DNA of 35,337 bases. It comes from Parasporobacterium sp. (GTDB lineage Bacteria; Bacillota; Clostridia; Lachnospirales; Lachnospiraceae). The number at the start of each line of letters is the position of its first letter. Position 1 is the stretch's first letter. Below are positions 1 to 7,594 of the stretch, piece by piece. The stretch lies in NCBI GenBank assembly GCA_017510065.1, contig JAFWOB010000103.1, positions 1 through 35,337 on the forward strand, read 5' to 3'. The notes beneath the pieces are model-generated. The model searched no databases and was not told the DNA's origin. It was given only the letters and a program-made list of their open reading frames with translations. A program made the position numbers and the translations under genes.

Positions 1-536
1 TAATAAGAACGAACGATATCCTGATCCAGTCTGCGGGCTTGTTCCAGAAGGGTACCGATATCGGTGCCCCCGTACAAAAGCTGCTGGGTGAAATGCTTCA
101 GAAGAGCCTGCCTGACTTCATCCATATCAAACCCGTCAGGTACATTTGCAGCGGATTTCTCTTTTTCGATCTGGGATGCGATCTTCTCTATGACCTGGGT
201 GAGTTCTGCCGGACGGACCGGTTTCAGCAGATACTGATCGACCCCCAGGGTGATCGCTTTCTGCGCATATTCGAAATCGCCGTAACCGCTGATAATGACG
301 ACTTTCAGCCAGGGCATCATGGATTTGGCGTGCCGTATCAGGCCGAATCCGTCCAGAAACGGCATACGGATATCCGTGACCAGGATGTCCGGCATGAGAT
401 CCTGCATGATGGAAAGTGCCATTTCTCCGTCGGATGCCTCGCCGCAGAAAGAAAACGGTCCCTGCATCTGTTCAATTGTGTTGCGGATGTTCTGCCTGAT
501 CAGGAGTTCATCTTCCACCACAAAAATCTGATACAT
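1..536 (-). CDS. Response regulator with receiver domain, probably YesN/AraC type (partial)
   Basis: Receiver domain of a two-component response regulator; the gene runs off the left edge of the window and about 178 residues are visible. It begins MYQIFVVEDELLIR, with acidic pocket residues E8/D9, the phosphoacceptor D55 in VTDIRMP, the switch serine in VIISGYGDFEYA and the conserved lysine in YLLKP. After the receiver a helical, charged segment begins (about residue 120 onward), as in YesN-type regulators whose AraC-like DNA-binding domain lies further on; that domain is outside the window, so the output type is inferred. The start at 536 was chosen because GAGGTG lies 7 nt upstream; a nearby ATG at 541 is in another frame. 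It follows the esterase gene by 14 nt, so the two are probably co-transcribed. Confidence 0.88.
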   Translation of the reverse strand, partial: MYQIFVVEDELLIRQNIRNTIEQMQGPFSFCGEASDGEMALSIMQDLMPDILVTDIRMPFLDGFGLIRHAKSMMPWLKVVIISGYGDFEYAQKAITLGVDQYLLKPVRPAELTQVIEKIASQIEKEKSAANVPDGFDMDEVRQALLKHFTQQLLYGGTDIGTLLEQARRLDQDIVRSY

Positions 537-550
537 TTCATTTCACCTCA

Positions 551-1288
551 TCACAGAACGTAAGGAAGGAAATAACGGATCTGCTTTTTCCACCAGGGCC
601 AGTCGTGGTTGACATCATATCCCCAGTAATCGATCCATGCATCAATGCCTTTAGAACGAAGAACATCTTCCAGTCTCCTGGTTCCTTCGATCAGAGGTTC
701 TTCCCAGGCACCCTGGCCGACGCAGACGATGATCTTGCCTTCCCGGAACAGTTCCATGTACGGATGGTCGGAAGGCAGGTTGGAAAGACTTGCACAGGGA
801 TCATTCCGATAAACGACTTCGTCCATATAGCCGCCGTACATACTTGAGGTATCGTAGAGTCCCGAGAGAGCGATCACGCTGTCAAAGACATCCGGCCGGC
901 GGAAAAAGAAATTGGCAGCATGGTAAGCGCCCATGGAGAAACCTGTGGTAAGGAATTTCCGTCCGGTGCCGTTGATCTCCCGTGCATGGGGGAGGACCTC
1001 CTCCATCACATAGTTGTACCATGCCTCATGAAGCCGGATACGGTCATAGGGATTGCCGGAAGGATTGGCCAGAGTTTCATTGTCAATGGTGTCCACACAG
1101 AACAGCTGGATCTGACCTGTACTCAGGAAATCATCCAGGGTTTCTAGCATGCCAAACCCTTCCCAGTCATAAAAACGTCCGCCCTGGCAGGGAAATACCA
1201 GGACTGGCTTGCCGGACCAGCCGTATACATTGAACTCCATATCCCTTCCGAGACAATTGCTGTATTTCCTGAAATAACGTTTATCCAT
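551..1288 (-). CDS. Alpha/beta-hydrolase esterase (esterase D / putative esterase family)
   Basis: A 245-residue cytoplasmic alpha/beta hydrolase with no signal peptide. The nucleophile elbow is GFSMGA with Ser118. A late histidine, H228 in DVNHDWPWW, is the likely catalytic base, and an acid near E196/E197 could complete the triad. The overall pattern (an early LVFPCQGG strand-loop, then GFSMGAYHA, then NHDWPWW near the C-terminus) is that of the COG0627/Esterase-D-like family, which hydrolyses small esters. The substrate cannot be read from sequence. The start at 1288 has an AAGGAC-like Shine-Dalgarno sequence about 9 nt upstream. It lies directly upstream of, and in the same direction as, the response regulator, an uncommon pairing that suggests the two are expressed together. 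Confidence 0.85.
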   Translation of the reverse strand: MDKRYFRKYSNCLGRDMEFNVYGWSGKPVLVFPCQGGRFYDWEGFGMLETLDDFLSTGQIQLFCVDTIDNETLANPSGNPYDRIRLHEAWYNYVMEEVLPHAREINGTGRKFLTTGFSMGAYHAANFFFRRPDVFDSVIALSGLYDTSSMYGGYMDEVVYRNDPCASLSNLPSDHPYMELFREGKIIVCVGQGAWEEPLIEGTRRLEDVLRSKGIDAWIDYWGYDVNHDWPWWKKQIRYFLPYVL

Positions 1289-1365
1289 ATCCGCTGTCCT
1301 TTCCGTTCCGCTTATGCAGCAGGCGACTGTCTTGATGCCAATAGAATAACAGAAAAGAGAAAATC

Positions 1366-1394
1366 TTGCATTATAAAATGAGGAAGACTATAAT
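1366..1394 (+). promoter_or_regulatory. Sigma-A promoter for the ATP-grasp gene
   Basis: TTGCAT (1366-1371), 17-bp spacer, perfect TATAAT (1389-1394). It lies 30 bp upstream of the ATP-grasp start codon, so the untranslated leader would be short (about 25 nt). Confidence 0.75.
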
Positions 1395-1424
1395 TTTTCC
1401 AAAATCAGACGAGGGAGGGCTGCT

Positions 1425-2633
1425 ATGAATTTTGTGTATATTTCCCCTAATTTTCCGGAAGCGTTCCGCTTCTTTTGTGTCCGTCTGCATGAGAACGGCG
1501 TCAATGTCCTGGGCGTCGGAGACGCGCCTTATGACGATCTGCATGAGGATCTGAAATATTGCCTGACCGAATATTACAGAGTAGACTCTCTGGAAAACTA
1601 TGATGAGGTTCTGCGGGCGGTAGGCTATTTTACGTGGCGGTACGGCAAGATCGACTGGATCGAGAGCAACAATGAGTACTGGTTGGAACTGGATGCAGCC
1701 CTTCGTACAGATTTTAATGTCACAACCGGCCTGAAAACACCGGATATGGCAAAGATCAAGCATAAATCCGCCATGAAGGAATATTATAAAAGCGCAGGGA
1801 TCCCCGTGGCCCGTGCCCGTTTTGCCACAACGCTGGAAGACGCCCTGGATTTTGTCCGGGAAGTAGGTTTTCCGGTGGTGGCCAAACCGGACAATGGCGT
1901 GGGGGCGATCGCCACTTATAAATGGGAATCGGAAGAAGATGTAAGATCTTTCTTTGAAGAGCAGCATCAAACAGAGTACCTGATGGAGGAATTTGTACCC
2001 GGCGAAGTCACTACTTATGACGGCGTCTGCAATTCCAAAGGGGAAGTTCTGTTTGCAGCCAGCCATGTGACAAGGAATTCCATCATGGATATGGTAAATA
2101 AAGGTGTTCCCACCTACTATTATGTGAACAAAAAGGTTCCTGCTGATGTGGAAAAGGCCGGAAAAGCAGTTCTGAAAGCTTTCGGCGTAACGTCGCGGTG
2201 CTTCCATCTGGAATTTTTCCGTCTGACCCGGGCGAAAAAAGGACTGGGGAAAAAGGGCGATATCGTGGCGCTGGAGGTCAATATGCGGCCGGCGGGAGGC
2301 TTTACCCCGGATATGCTGAACTTCAGCCAGAGTACGGACATGTACCAGATCTATGCGGATATGGTGGCTTTTGATGAAGCACGGCATGAATATAACGGTC
2401 CCAAGAGTTACTGCATTTATGCGGGGCGCCGGGATGGGAATCGTTACCGCCTGAGTCTTTCTCAGCTGGAAGAGTATGCAGGAGAGCATGCAAGGCTCTT
2501 TACCCGTATGCCGGACGCCCTGGCCGGTACCATGGGAAATCAGGTGGCCATTGCCTGCTTCAATACCATGAAGGAAGTAGACGCTTTTGTAATGGAAGCT
2601 TTTGCGCCGGAGGAGAACGACGCCGAGACATAA
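1425..2633 (+). CDS. ATP-grasp domain protein (carbamoyl-phosphate-synthase-like ligase)
   Basis: A 402-residue protein with the ATP-grasp fold, which activates a carboxylate with ATP for ligation to an amine or thiol. The N-terminal 100 residues form a Rossmann-like pre-ATP-grasp domain (MNFVYISPNFPEAF). The ATP-grasp core follows: GFPVVAKPDNGVGA with nucleotide-binding K154, EEFVPGEVTTYDG around 188-200, HLEFF (E263), and metal-binding VALEVNMRPAGG (E284, N286, R288). Its length and single ATP-grasp unit separate it from true CarB. The acceptor is unknown. It has its own promoter and GAGGGAGG ribosome site, and no co-directional neighbour follows before the hairpin at 2668, so it is probably monocistronic. 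Confidence 0.85.
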   Translation: MNFVYISPNFPEAFRFFCVRLHENGVNVLGVGDAPYDDLHEDLKYCLTEYYRVDSLENYDEVLRAVGYFTWRYGKIDWIESNNEYWLELDAALRTDFNVTTGLKTPDMAKIKHKSAMKEYYKSAGIPVARARFATTLEDALDFVREVGFPVVAKPDNGVGAIATYKWESEEDVRSFFEEQHQTEYLMEEFVPGEVTTYDGVCNSKGEVLFAASHVTRNSIMDMVNKGVPTYYYVNKKVPADVEKAGKAVLKAFGVTSRCFHLEFFRLTRAKKGLGKKGDIVALEVNMRPAGGFTPDMLNFSQSTDMYQIYADMVAFDEARHEYNGPKSYCIYAGRRDGNRYRLSLSQLEEYAGEHARLFTRMPDALAGTMGNQVAIACFNTMKEVDAFVMEAFAPEENDAET

Positions 2634-2667
2634 GCTGACCGGTACAGATGGATTTAAGCAAAAAAGA

Positions 2668-2694
2668 TTGCGGCTGTGGATCACACAGCCGCAA
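2668..2694 (-). terminator. Rho-independent terminator of the rubredoxin transcript
   Basis: An 11-bp perfect stem (TTGCGGCTGTG / CACAGCCGCAA) with a 5-nt loop. Read on the minus strand it is followed by TCTTTTTT (complement of 2660-2667), making a strong terminator just after the rubredoxin stop. On the plus strand only a weak TTGTTGTATT follows, so it would stop the ATP-grasp transcript less well. Confidence 0.8.
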
Positions 2695-2722
2695 TTGTTG
2701 TATTATTCTGCCAAAGCGTTTA

Positions 2723-2854
2723 TTATTCGGCGGGGCTGAAAGAATCTTTGCTGAGGCCACAAACCGGGCATTCCCAGTCTTCCGGGAGATCTTCCCATTT
2801 TACGCCTTCTGCTTCTTCATCGTATACATAACCGCACGGGCATTCATATTTCAT
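2723..2854 (-). CDS. Rubredoxin, short form with a C-x-C first knuckle
   Basis: A 43-residue electron carrier with a mononuclear Fe(Cys)4 site. It reads [18 protein letters not shown], then [15 protein letters not shown]. The second knuckle is canonical (C29-P-V-C32-G). The first is C5-P-C7-G, one residue shorter than the usual C-x-x-C-G. The central loop is also shortened, as in the 44-45-residue rubredoxins; family members are usually 52-54 residues. The start at 2854 is supported by GGAGGACC 7 nt upstream. It lies 17 nt after the rubrerythrin stop on the same strand, so it probably supplies electrons to rubrerythrin and perhaps to the FprA protein encoded at 12065-13297. Confidence 0.9.
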   Translation of the reverse strand: MKYECPCGYVYDEEAEGVKWEDLPEDWECPVCGLSKDSFSPAE

Positions 2855-2871
2855 GATCGGGGTCCTCCTTT

Positions 2872-3414
2872 TTAGTGGAAGTATCTCTGCAGCAGGCCTT
2901 CGAATGCCTTGCCGTGACGAGCCTCGTCTCTTGCCATCTCATGAACGGTGTCATGGATTGCATCCAGACCCAGTTCTTTTGCTTTCTTAGCCAGTTCGAA
3001 TTTGCCCTGGGTAGCGCCGTTTTCAGCTTCCACTCTCATCTCAAGGTTCTTCTTGGTGGAATCAGTAACGACTTCGCCTAACAGTTCAGCAAACTTTGCA
3101 GCATGTTCTGCTTCTTCATAAGCAGCTTTCTCCCAGTAAAGGCCGATTTCCGGATATCCTTCTCTGTGAGCAACACGTGCCATAGCCAGATACATACCGA
3201 CTTCGGAGCACTCGCCGTTGAAGTTGTCTCTTAAGCCCTGGATGATGTCTTCCGGAGCATCTTTGCCGACGCCTACGATGTGCTCTGCAGCCCAGGTCAT
3301 ATCGCCGCCCATTTTTTCAAATTTGTCAGATTTTGCGTGGCAGATCGGGCACTCAGCCGGTGCGGTCTCGCCTTCGTGAACATATCCGCAAACTTTACAG
3401 ATCCATTTTGTCAT
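2872..3414 (-). CDS. rbr: Reverse rubrerythrin (N-terminal rubredoxin plus ferritin-like domain)
   Basis: A 180-residue peroxide-detoxifying non-haem iron protein. The rubredoxin-type iron site comes first (C6-K-V-C9-G and C22-P-I-C25), followed by the four-helix di-iron domain. The order is reversed relative to classical rubrerythrin, as in the clostridial 'reverse rubrerythrin' class. Likely di-iron ligands are E68 (NGECSE), the E100-E103/H104 cluster (EEAEH), E129/E131 (VEAEN) and E164/H167 (DEARH). The start at 3414 was chosen because AGGAGGAG lies 7 nt upstream; a TTG 18 nt further up would overlap that ribosome site. It sits between perR and rubredoxin, as in a PerR-controlled peroxide-defence operon. 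Confidence 0.93.
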   Translation of the reverse strand: MTKWICKVCGYVHEGETAPAECPICHAKSDKFEKMGGDMTWAAEHIVGVGKDAPEDIIQGLRDNFNGECSEVGMYLAMARVAHREGYPEIGLYWEKAAYEEAEHAAKFAELLGEVVTDSTKKNLEMRVEAENGATQGKFELAKKAKELGLDAIHDTVHEMARDEARHGKAFEGLLQRYFH

Positions 3415-3526
3415 AGTTAATCTCCTCCTCAATAAATATGGTTTTTATAAATAGTCCTGAAATCCACGCTCAGAAGATCGAAGTGGTTCTTTCCGGATCC
3501 ATTGTATCACGCGGGATCAGATATTC

Positions 3527-3916
3527 CTATTGTTTTTTATAACAGGAACAGCAAACTCCCAGAAAATAAAAATCACTGGTTTCGATGATCCCGGCAAAGC
3601 CTTTCTGCGCTTCCTGCCGTATGATCTCGGACATCTGTCTCTCCGGCAGCAGAATGTCTTCCACGATCCCGCAGCAGCGGCAGATAAAATGCTGGTGATC
3701 CGTAGTGTCGGCGTCAAAATGCTCGGATCCGTCGATCCCGCGGACACGCCGGATCGAACCGTGCTCCGCCAGGAGGTTCAGGTTTCGGTAAACCGTTCCC
3801 AGACTGATGCTGGGGATTGTTTTCCGGAGATTCCGATATACGGTGTCAGCAGTCGGGTGGTCTTTCCTGTCACATAGAAAATCCATGATCGCCTGTCTTT
3901 GCCGGGAATAATTCAT
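3527..3916 (-). CDS. perR: Fur-family peroxide-sensing repressor PerR
   Basis: A 129-residue Fur-family repressor. The winged helix is in the N-terminal half (TADTVYRNLRKTIPSISLGT). All five regulatory-metal ligands of Bacillus PerR appear at matching spacing: H20, D68, H74, H76 and D87. The aspartate at the last position is the PerR-type residue, where Fur has glutamate. The structural zinc ligands are C79/C82 and C122/C125. It is about 16 residues shorter at the N-terminus than B. subtilis PerR. The family represses peroxide-defence genes and is inactivated by metal-catalysed oxidation of the histidines. Downstream on the same strand are rubrerythrin and rubredoxin, and a PerR-box-like site lies 35 bp upstream, consistent with autoregulation. 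Confidence 0.88.
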   Translation of the reverse strand: MNYSRQRQAIMDFLCDRKDHPTADTVYRNLRKTIPSISLGTVYRNLNLLAEHGSIRRVRGIDGSEHFDADTTDHQHFICRCCGIVEDILLPERQMSEIIRQEAQKGFAGIIETSDFYFLGVCCSCYKKQ

Positions 3917-3950
3917 AAATACCGCCTTTTCAGATACTGCAAATCAAAAT

Positions 3951-3965
3951 CAGTAATTATTATCA
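3951..3965. promoter_or_regulatory. Candidate PerR box
   Basis: CAGTAATTATTATCA matches the 7-1-7 PerR box TTATAATnATTATAA at 10 of 14 defined positions, including the whole AAT-n-ATT centre. It lies 35-49 bp upstream of the perR start, where a core promoter would be expected. Confidence 0.5.
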
Positions 3966-3992
3966 AATTTATCAAAAGATTTGACTGTTGTC

Positions 3993-4035
3993 AATAATTT
4001 TCGTATATACCAGTTGCTGTATGACGAAAATTATT
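3993..4035. promoter_or_regulatory. 12-bp perfect inverted repeat at the ABC transporter promoter
   Basis: AATAATTTTCGT (3993-4004) and its exact complement ACGAAAATTATT (4024-4035) are separated by 19 bp. The -35 hexamer sits in the spacer, and the right arm fills the gap up to the -10. This placement suits a dimeric regulator or a looped operator. The cognate regulator is not identifiable. Confidence 0.55.
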
Positions 4036-4041
4036 TATAAT
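4014..4041 (+). promoter_or_regulatory. Sigma-A promoter for the ATPase-permease fusion
   Basis: TTGCTG (4014-4019), 16-bp spacer, perfect TATAAT (4036-4041). It predicts a leader of about 105 nt before the start at 4157. Confidence 0.65.
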
Positions 4042-4156
4042 AGAAGATGAGACACGGAGTTTTCACAAATTAGTAGTATCGTAACAGAACACTCAGATCG
4101 AAAAGCGCAGATCCATGCTTTAATATTCAAATCATCGACAGCAAAGGAGAGAAACC

Positions 4157-7100
4157 ATGCTGCAGCTCATTGATATTTCCAAACAATATAAGACCGGCGA
4201 ACTGGTCCAGCAGGCTCTTGACGGCGTCAGTTTCTGCCTGCGGGACAGTGAATTCGTCTCCGTGTTGGGACCCAGCGGCTCCGGAAAGACGACCCTTCTG
4301 AATATCATCGGCGGACTGGACCGGTATGATTCGGGCGACCTGATCATCAACGGGGTTTCTACGAAACAGTATAAAAACAAAGAATGGGATACTTACCGGA
4401 ATCATACCATCGGATTTGTATTCCAGAGCTACAATCTGATCCCTCACCAGAGCATTCTGGCCAACGTGGAACTGGCTTTGACCATCGGCGGCATGTCCGT
4501 ACGGGAGAGAAGGAAGAAAGCAAAACAGGCGCTGGAAAATGTAGGCCTGGGCGATCAGATCCACAAAAAGCCGAACCAGATGTCCGGCGGCCAGATGCAG
4601 CGTGTCGCCATCGCAAGAGCATTGGTCAACGATCCGGATATCCTGCTGGCGGACGAGCCTACAGGTGCTCTGGATTCCGAGACTTCTTTGCAGATCATGG
4701 AACTTCTGAAGGAAGTGGCGGCAGACCGGCTGGTAGTGATGGTGACCCACAATGCAGAACTGGCAGAGCAGTATTCCAACAGGATCATCAAACTCCGGGA
4801 TGGAAAGATCATCTCAGACAGCCATCCTTATGAGCCGGGAGCGGAAACGGCATCGGATGCCGGTTCCGTTGAAACAAAAGACGTCTCTGCAGGCGGAAGA
4901 GAGAAAACGGCGGTCGGCAAGAAAAAAAAGAACGCCAGCATGTCATTTCTGACATCACTGGCTCTGAGCGCCAACAATCTACGGTCCAAGATGGGACGGA
5001 CGATCCTGATCTCTCTGGCCAGTTCCATCGGCATCATCGGCATTGCCCTGATCCTGGCCATTTCCACCGGAGTCAATGATTATATTTACAATATCCAGAA
5101 AGACACCATGTCTTCCTATCCGATCACCATCAGTTCCCGCACTATCGATCTGAACGGCCTGATGAATGAAGGTACCTCCATGCGTGAACAGTTTATGGAT
5201 ATGCTCCTTTCGGGAAATGAGGACGATGGGCAGGTACACAGTGATTACAGCACCATGGAAGCGAGTGAAATGTTTTCCACCAGCATGGTGTACAATAATC
5301 TCACGGATTTCAAGGCGTATCTGGATGATCCTTCCAGCGAGATCCATCGTTATCTGGGGGAAAACGGCATAGCGTATACCTATAATGTGGCTTTTGATGT
5401 TTATGTCAGGGATTCTTCCGGCAATCTGCGCAATACCAATGCCAGCGTGAATGATATTATTGAATCGGGCAACCGTTTTACTGCCATGACCTCGGGACTC
5501 AGCTTTATGCGGACCAATATGTTTGCCTGGCAGAGAGGGGGATTCTCCAGCGCTGCAAACTTTTCCGAGATCACGAAAGGGGGCAGCGGAGAACCGGTAA
5601 GCCGTGTCATCAAAGACAATTATGAGCTGGTGGCGGGCAGCTGGCCGGAAACGGCAGATGAGGTCCTGATCGTGCTGACCCGCAGCAATACGCTGCCTGC
5701 GGAAACACTGTATCAGCTGGGAATTATGGAAGGGCAGGAATATACGGCAGCCCTGGAGAAGATCGAAAAGGGAGAGAAAGTCGAGGATGCCGGATGGGAC
5801 TACGATGATATCCTGGGCAGGACATTTTACCTGATCACTGCTTCTGACCATTATGTGGAAAATGAAGACGGGACATTCTCCTATCTTGACGATTCCGTCA
5901 TGAATCAGCAGATGCTGATGGAAAATGCGATGGAACTGAAAGTCTGCGGCATCATAAGGCCTTCGGATGATGCCAATACGATGGACATCACGACCGCGGT
6001 GGCCTATACGTCCGGTGTTACGGACTATTGTATCGAACATACTTCCGAGAGCAGTGTGATCAAAGCACAGAAGGCTGCACCGGAGGTCAATGTCCTGACC
6101 GGAATGAAGTTTGCAGCAGGATCGGAGGAACAGAAGGCAGAAGATGCAAAGATCTATCTGCACGATCTTACCAGTACTGAAAAAGCGCAGTTGTATACTT
6201 TGATCCGGTATTTTGAAATAGAGGAGTATTCCACGGGAACTACCGAAGAGACAGAGACAGAAGGAAGCGATAAAACCGGTCTGCAGGAAGATCTCTCTGA
6301 TCTGAAGGAAAGGGATGGAGACAGTCTGGGACTCAGTCAGGGACTGTTCGGCGGAGATAATGAAAGCGCCAGTTCCGGCCTGTCATCCGGAGATACCACG
6401 ATGGACAGCAGCAGCCTGGAAGAACTGATGACGCAGATCGGCCTTGATAAAGACAGTCTTTCCTCCATGATGAGATTGCTCGGTATGGGAGACCTGGACA
6501 GTATCCTGGCAGATATCAGTACCATTATTACGGATGAAACTGCGCAGGCGGCACTGTTTGACCGTTGGCTGGAAGATGATCCTGACCAGGAGATCCTGGT
6601 GGCTTTATATGATCAGTATGTCATGGGAGGTTCCTATGATGACAATATGAGTTCCTTCGGTATGGTCAGTTATGACGCGCCGTCGTCCATCAGCATTTAT
6701 ACAGATACCTTTGAAAACAAAGATGCTGTAACAGCCTGCATAGATGACTATAACCTGCGCTCGGACAGTGATCATCGGATCGTCTATACGGATTATATTG
6801 CGCTTCTGACTTCTTCCGTGACACAGATCGTCAATGCCATCTCCTATGTTCTGATCGCATTTGTGGCGATCTCGCTTCTGGTGTCCTGTATCATGATTGG
6901 GATCATTACCCATATTTCAGTTCTGGAACGTACCAAAGAGATTGGTATCCTGAGGGCTCTGGGTGCCTCCAGGGGCAATATTTCCCATGTCTTTAATGCG
7001 GAGACCGTGATCATTGGTCTGATCTCAGGTATCCTGGGAATCCTGATCGCCTGGCTTCTGACAATTCCGATCAATCTGATCCTGAAGGTCCTGCTGGGAA

Positions 7101-7243
7101 GCAGCATGGTGAATGTGCATCTGCCGATCCTGTATGCGCTGCTGCTGATCTGCATCAGCATCGCGGTAACGGTGATCGGCGGCCTGATCCCTGCAGCCAA
7201 GGCATCCAAGAAAGATCCGGTGGTTGCGCTCAGGACAGAGTAG
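4157..7243 (+). CDS. ABC transporter ATPase-permease fusion (MacB/FtsX-type, export or mechanotransmission)
   Basis: A 1028-residue fusion. Residues 1-220 are a LolD/MacB-type ATPase: Walker A GPSGSGKTT (38-46), Q-loop Q90, signature MSGGQMQ (142-148), Walker B ILLADE (162-167) and H-loop H198. A basic linker leads to TM1 (about 282-304). A very large extracytoplasmic region of about 590 residues follows, including an acidic, Ser/Thr-rich stretch near 695-750. The C-terminal FtsX core has TM2-4 at about 895-917, 950-975 and 990-1010, and the cytoplasmic ERTKEIGILRALGAS loop. MacB-family proteins do not span substrate through the membrane but transmit motion, exporting peptides or lipoproteins, or acting on antimicrobial peptides. 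The extracytoplasmic domain is roughly 2-3 times the MacB size. The gene stands alone with its own promoter, and no partner membrane-fusion gene is nearby. Confidence 0.92.
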   Translation: MLQLIDISKQYKTGELVQQALDGVSFCLRDSEFVSVLGPSGSGKTTLLNIIGGLDRYDSGDLIINGVSTKQYKNKEWDTYRNHTIGFVFQSYNLIPHQSILANVELALTIGGMSVRERRKKAKQALENVGLGDQIHKKPNQMSGGQMQRVAIARALVNDPDILLADEPTGALDSETSLQIMELLKEVAADRLVVMVTHNAELAEQYSNRIIKLRDGKIISDSHPYEPGAETASDAGSVETKDVSAGGREKTAVGKKKKNASMSFLTSLALSANNLRSKMGRTILISLASSIGIIGIALILAISTGVNDYIYNIQKDTMSSYPITISSRTIDLNGLMNEGTSMREQFMDMLLSGNEDDGQVHSDYSTMEASEMFSTSMVYNNLTDFKAYLDDPSSEIHRYLGENGIAYTYNVAFDVYVRDSSGNLRNTNASVNDIIESGNRFTAMTSGLSFMRTNMFAWQRGGFSSAANFSEITKGGSGEPVSRVIKDNYELVAGSWPETADEVLIVLTRSNTLPAETLYQLGIMEGQEYTAALEKIEKGEKVEDAGWDYDDILGRTFYLITASDHYVENEDGTFSYLDDSVMNQQMLMENAMELKVCGIIRPSDDANTMDITTAVAYTSGVTDYCIEHTSESSVIKAQKAAPEVNVLTGMKFAAGSEEQKAEDAKIYLHDLTSTEKAQLYTLIRYFEIEEYSTGTTEETETEGSDKTGLQEDLSDLKERDGDSLGLSQGLFGGDNESASSGLSSGDTTMDSSSLEELMTQIGLDKDSLSSMMRLLGMGDLDSILADISTIITDETAQAALFDRWLEDDPDQEILVALYDQYVMGGSYDDNMSSFGMVSYDAPSSISIYTDTFENKDAVTACIDDYNLRSDSDHRIVYTDYIALLTSSVTQIVNAISYVLIAFVAISLLVSCIMIGIITHISVLERTKEIGILRALGASRGNISHVFNAETVIIGLISGILGILIAWLLTIPINLILKVLLGSSMVNVHLPILYALLLICISIAVTVIGGLIPAAKASKKDPVVALRTE

Positions 7244-7296
7244 AAAGAGACCGGCTGCCGGGGAGAACACCCGGAAGATCAGGCTGCCTGAACGGC

Positions 7297-7522
7297 ATCA
7301 TTTGCGGTGCTGTGCATGATTTCGGAAAAGTGCCTGCATCATTCGCGGTGCTATGCATGGTTTTTTGTAATTTATCCGAGGGTATGCATGATTTTGACCC
7401 CTGTTTGAGGGCAAAAATCATGCATACCCTTGATTTCGTTGCACGGCATTTTTGAAAATCATGCATACCCTCGATTTCGTTACAGATTTTTCAGAAAAAT
7501 CATGCATAGCCTCGCAAATGAT
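7297..7522. repeat. Array of six ATGCAT-centred repeats, three forward and three inverted
   Basis: This is most of the 351-bp gene-free gap between the ABC gene and the carboxylesterase. Each unit of about 27 bp carries GGGTATGCATGATTTT or a close variant. Forward units: 7297-7323, 7338-7364, 7371-7395. Inverted units: 7412-7440, 7454-7481, 7494-7522. The outermost units also share ATCATTTGCG before the core. Core centres fall at about 7314, 7355, 7386, 7422, 7463 and 7504, so three of the five spacings are 41 bp. Units 3 and 4 face each other and can form a 17-bp stem (AGGGTATGCATGATTTT) around a 17-nt loop. No open reading frame of substance lies here. The function is not known to me. Confidence 0.85.
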
Positions 7523-7537
7523 ACATGATCAAAGTAA

Positions 7538-7570
7538 AGAGGGGTTGTGCATGAAATGCACAACCCCTCT
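7538..7570 (-). terminator. Rho-independent terminator of the carboxylesterase gene
   Basis: A perfect 15-bp stem (AGAGGGGTTGTGCAT and its complement) with a 3-nt loop, 25 bp past the carboxylesterase stop. On the minus strand it is followed by TTTACTTTGATC. Its GTGCATGA apex resembles the adjacent repeat array. Confidence 0.82.
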
Positions 7571-7594
7571 GTTAACGAATAGGACGTTATTGAA

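Noticed and set aside
1371-2684. A 437-codon minus-strand frame opposite the ATP-grasp gene
   Set aside because: The plus-strand frame carries the ATP-grasp motifs and a consensus promoter; the antisense product resembles nothing.
3415-3526. PerR box in front of rubrerythrin
   Set aside because: Only ATAAATA direct repeats (around 3431-3455) were found; they do not form the 7-1-7 dyad.
4979-6163. A 394-codon minus-strand frame inside the ABC gene
   Set aside because: Antisense shadow over the extracytoplasmic region; His/Ile-rich, no start signals.
7297-7522. CRISPR array
   Set aside because: Units are in both orientations, are imperfect and 31-41 bp apart with no spacer-like unique segments of constant length, and there are no cas genes.
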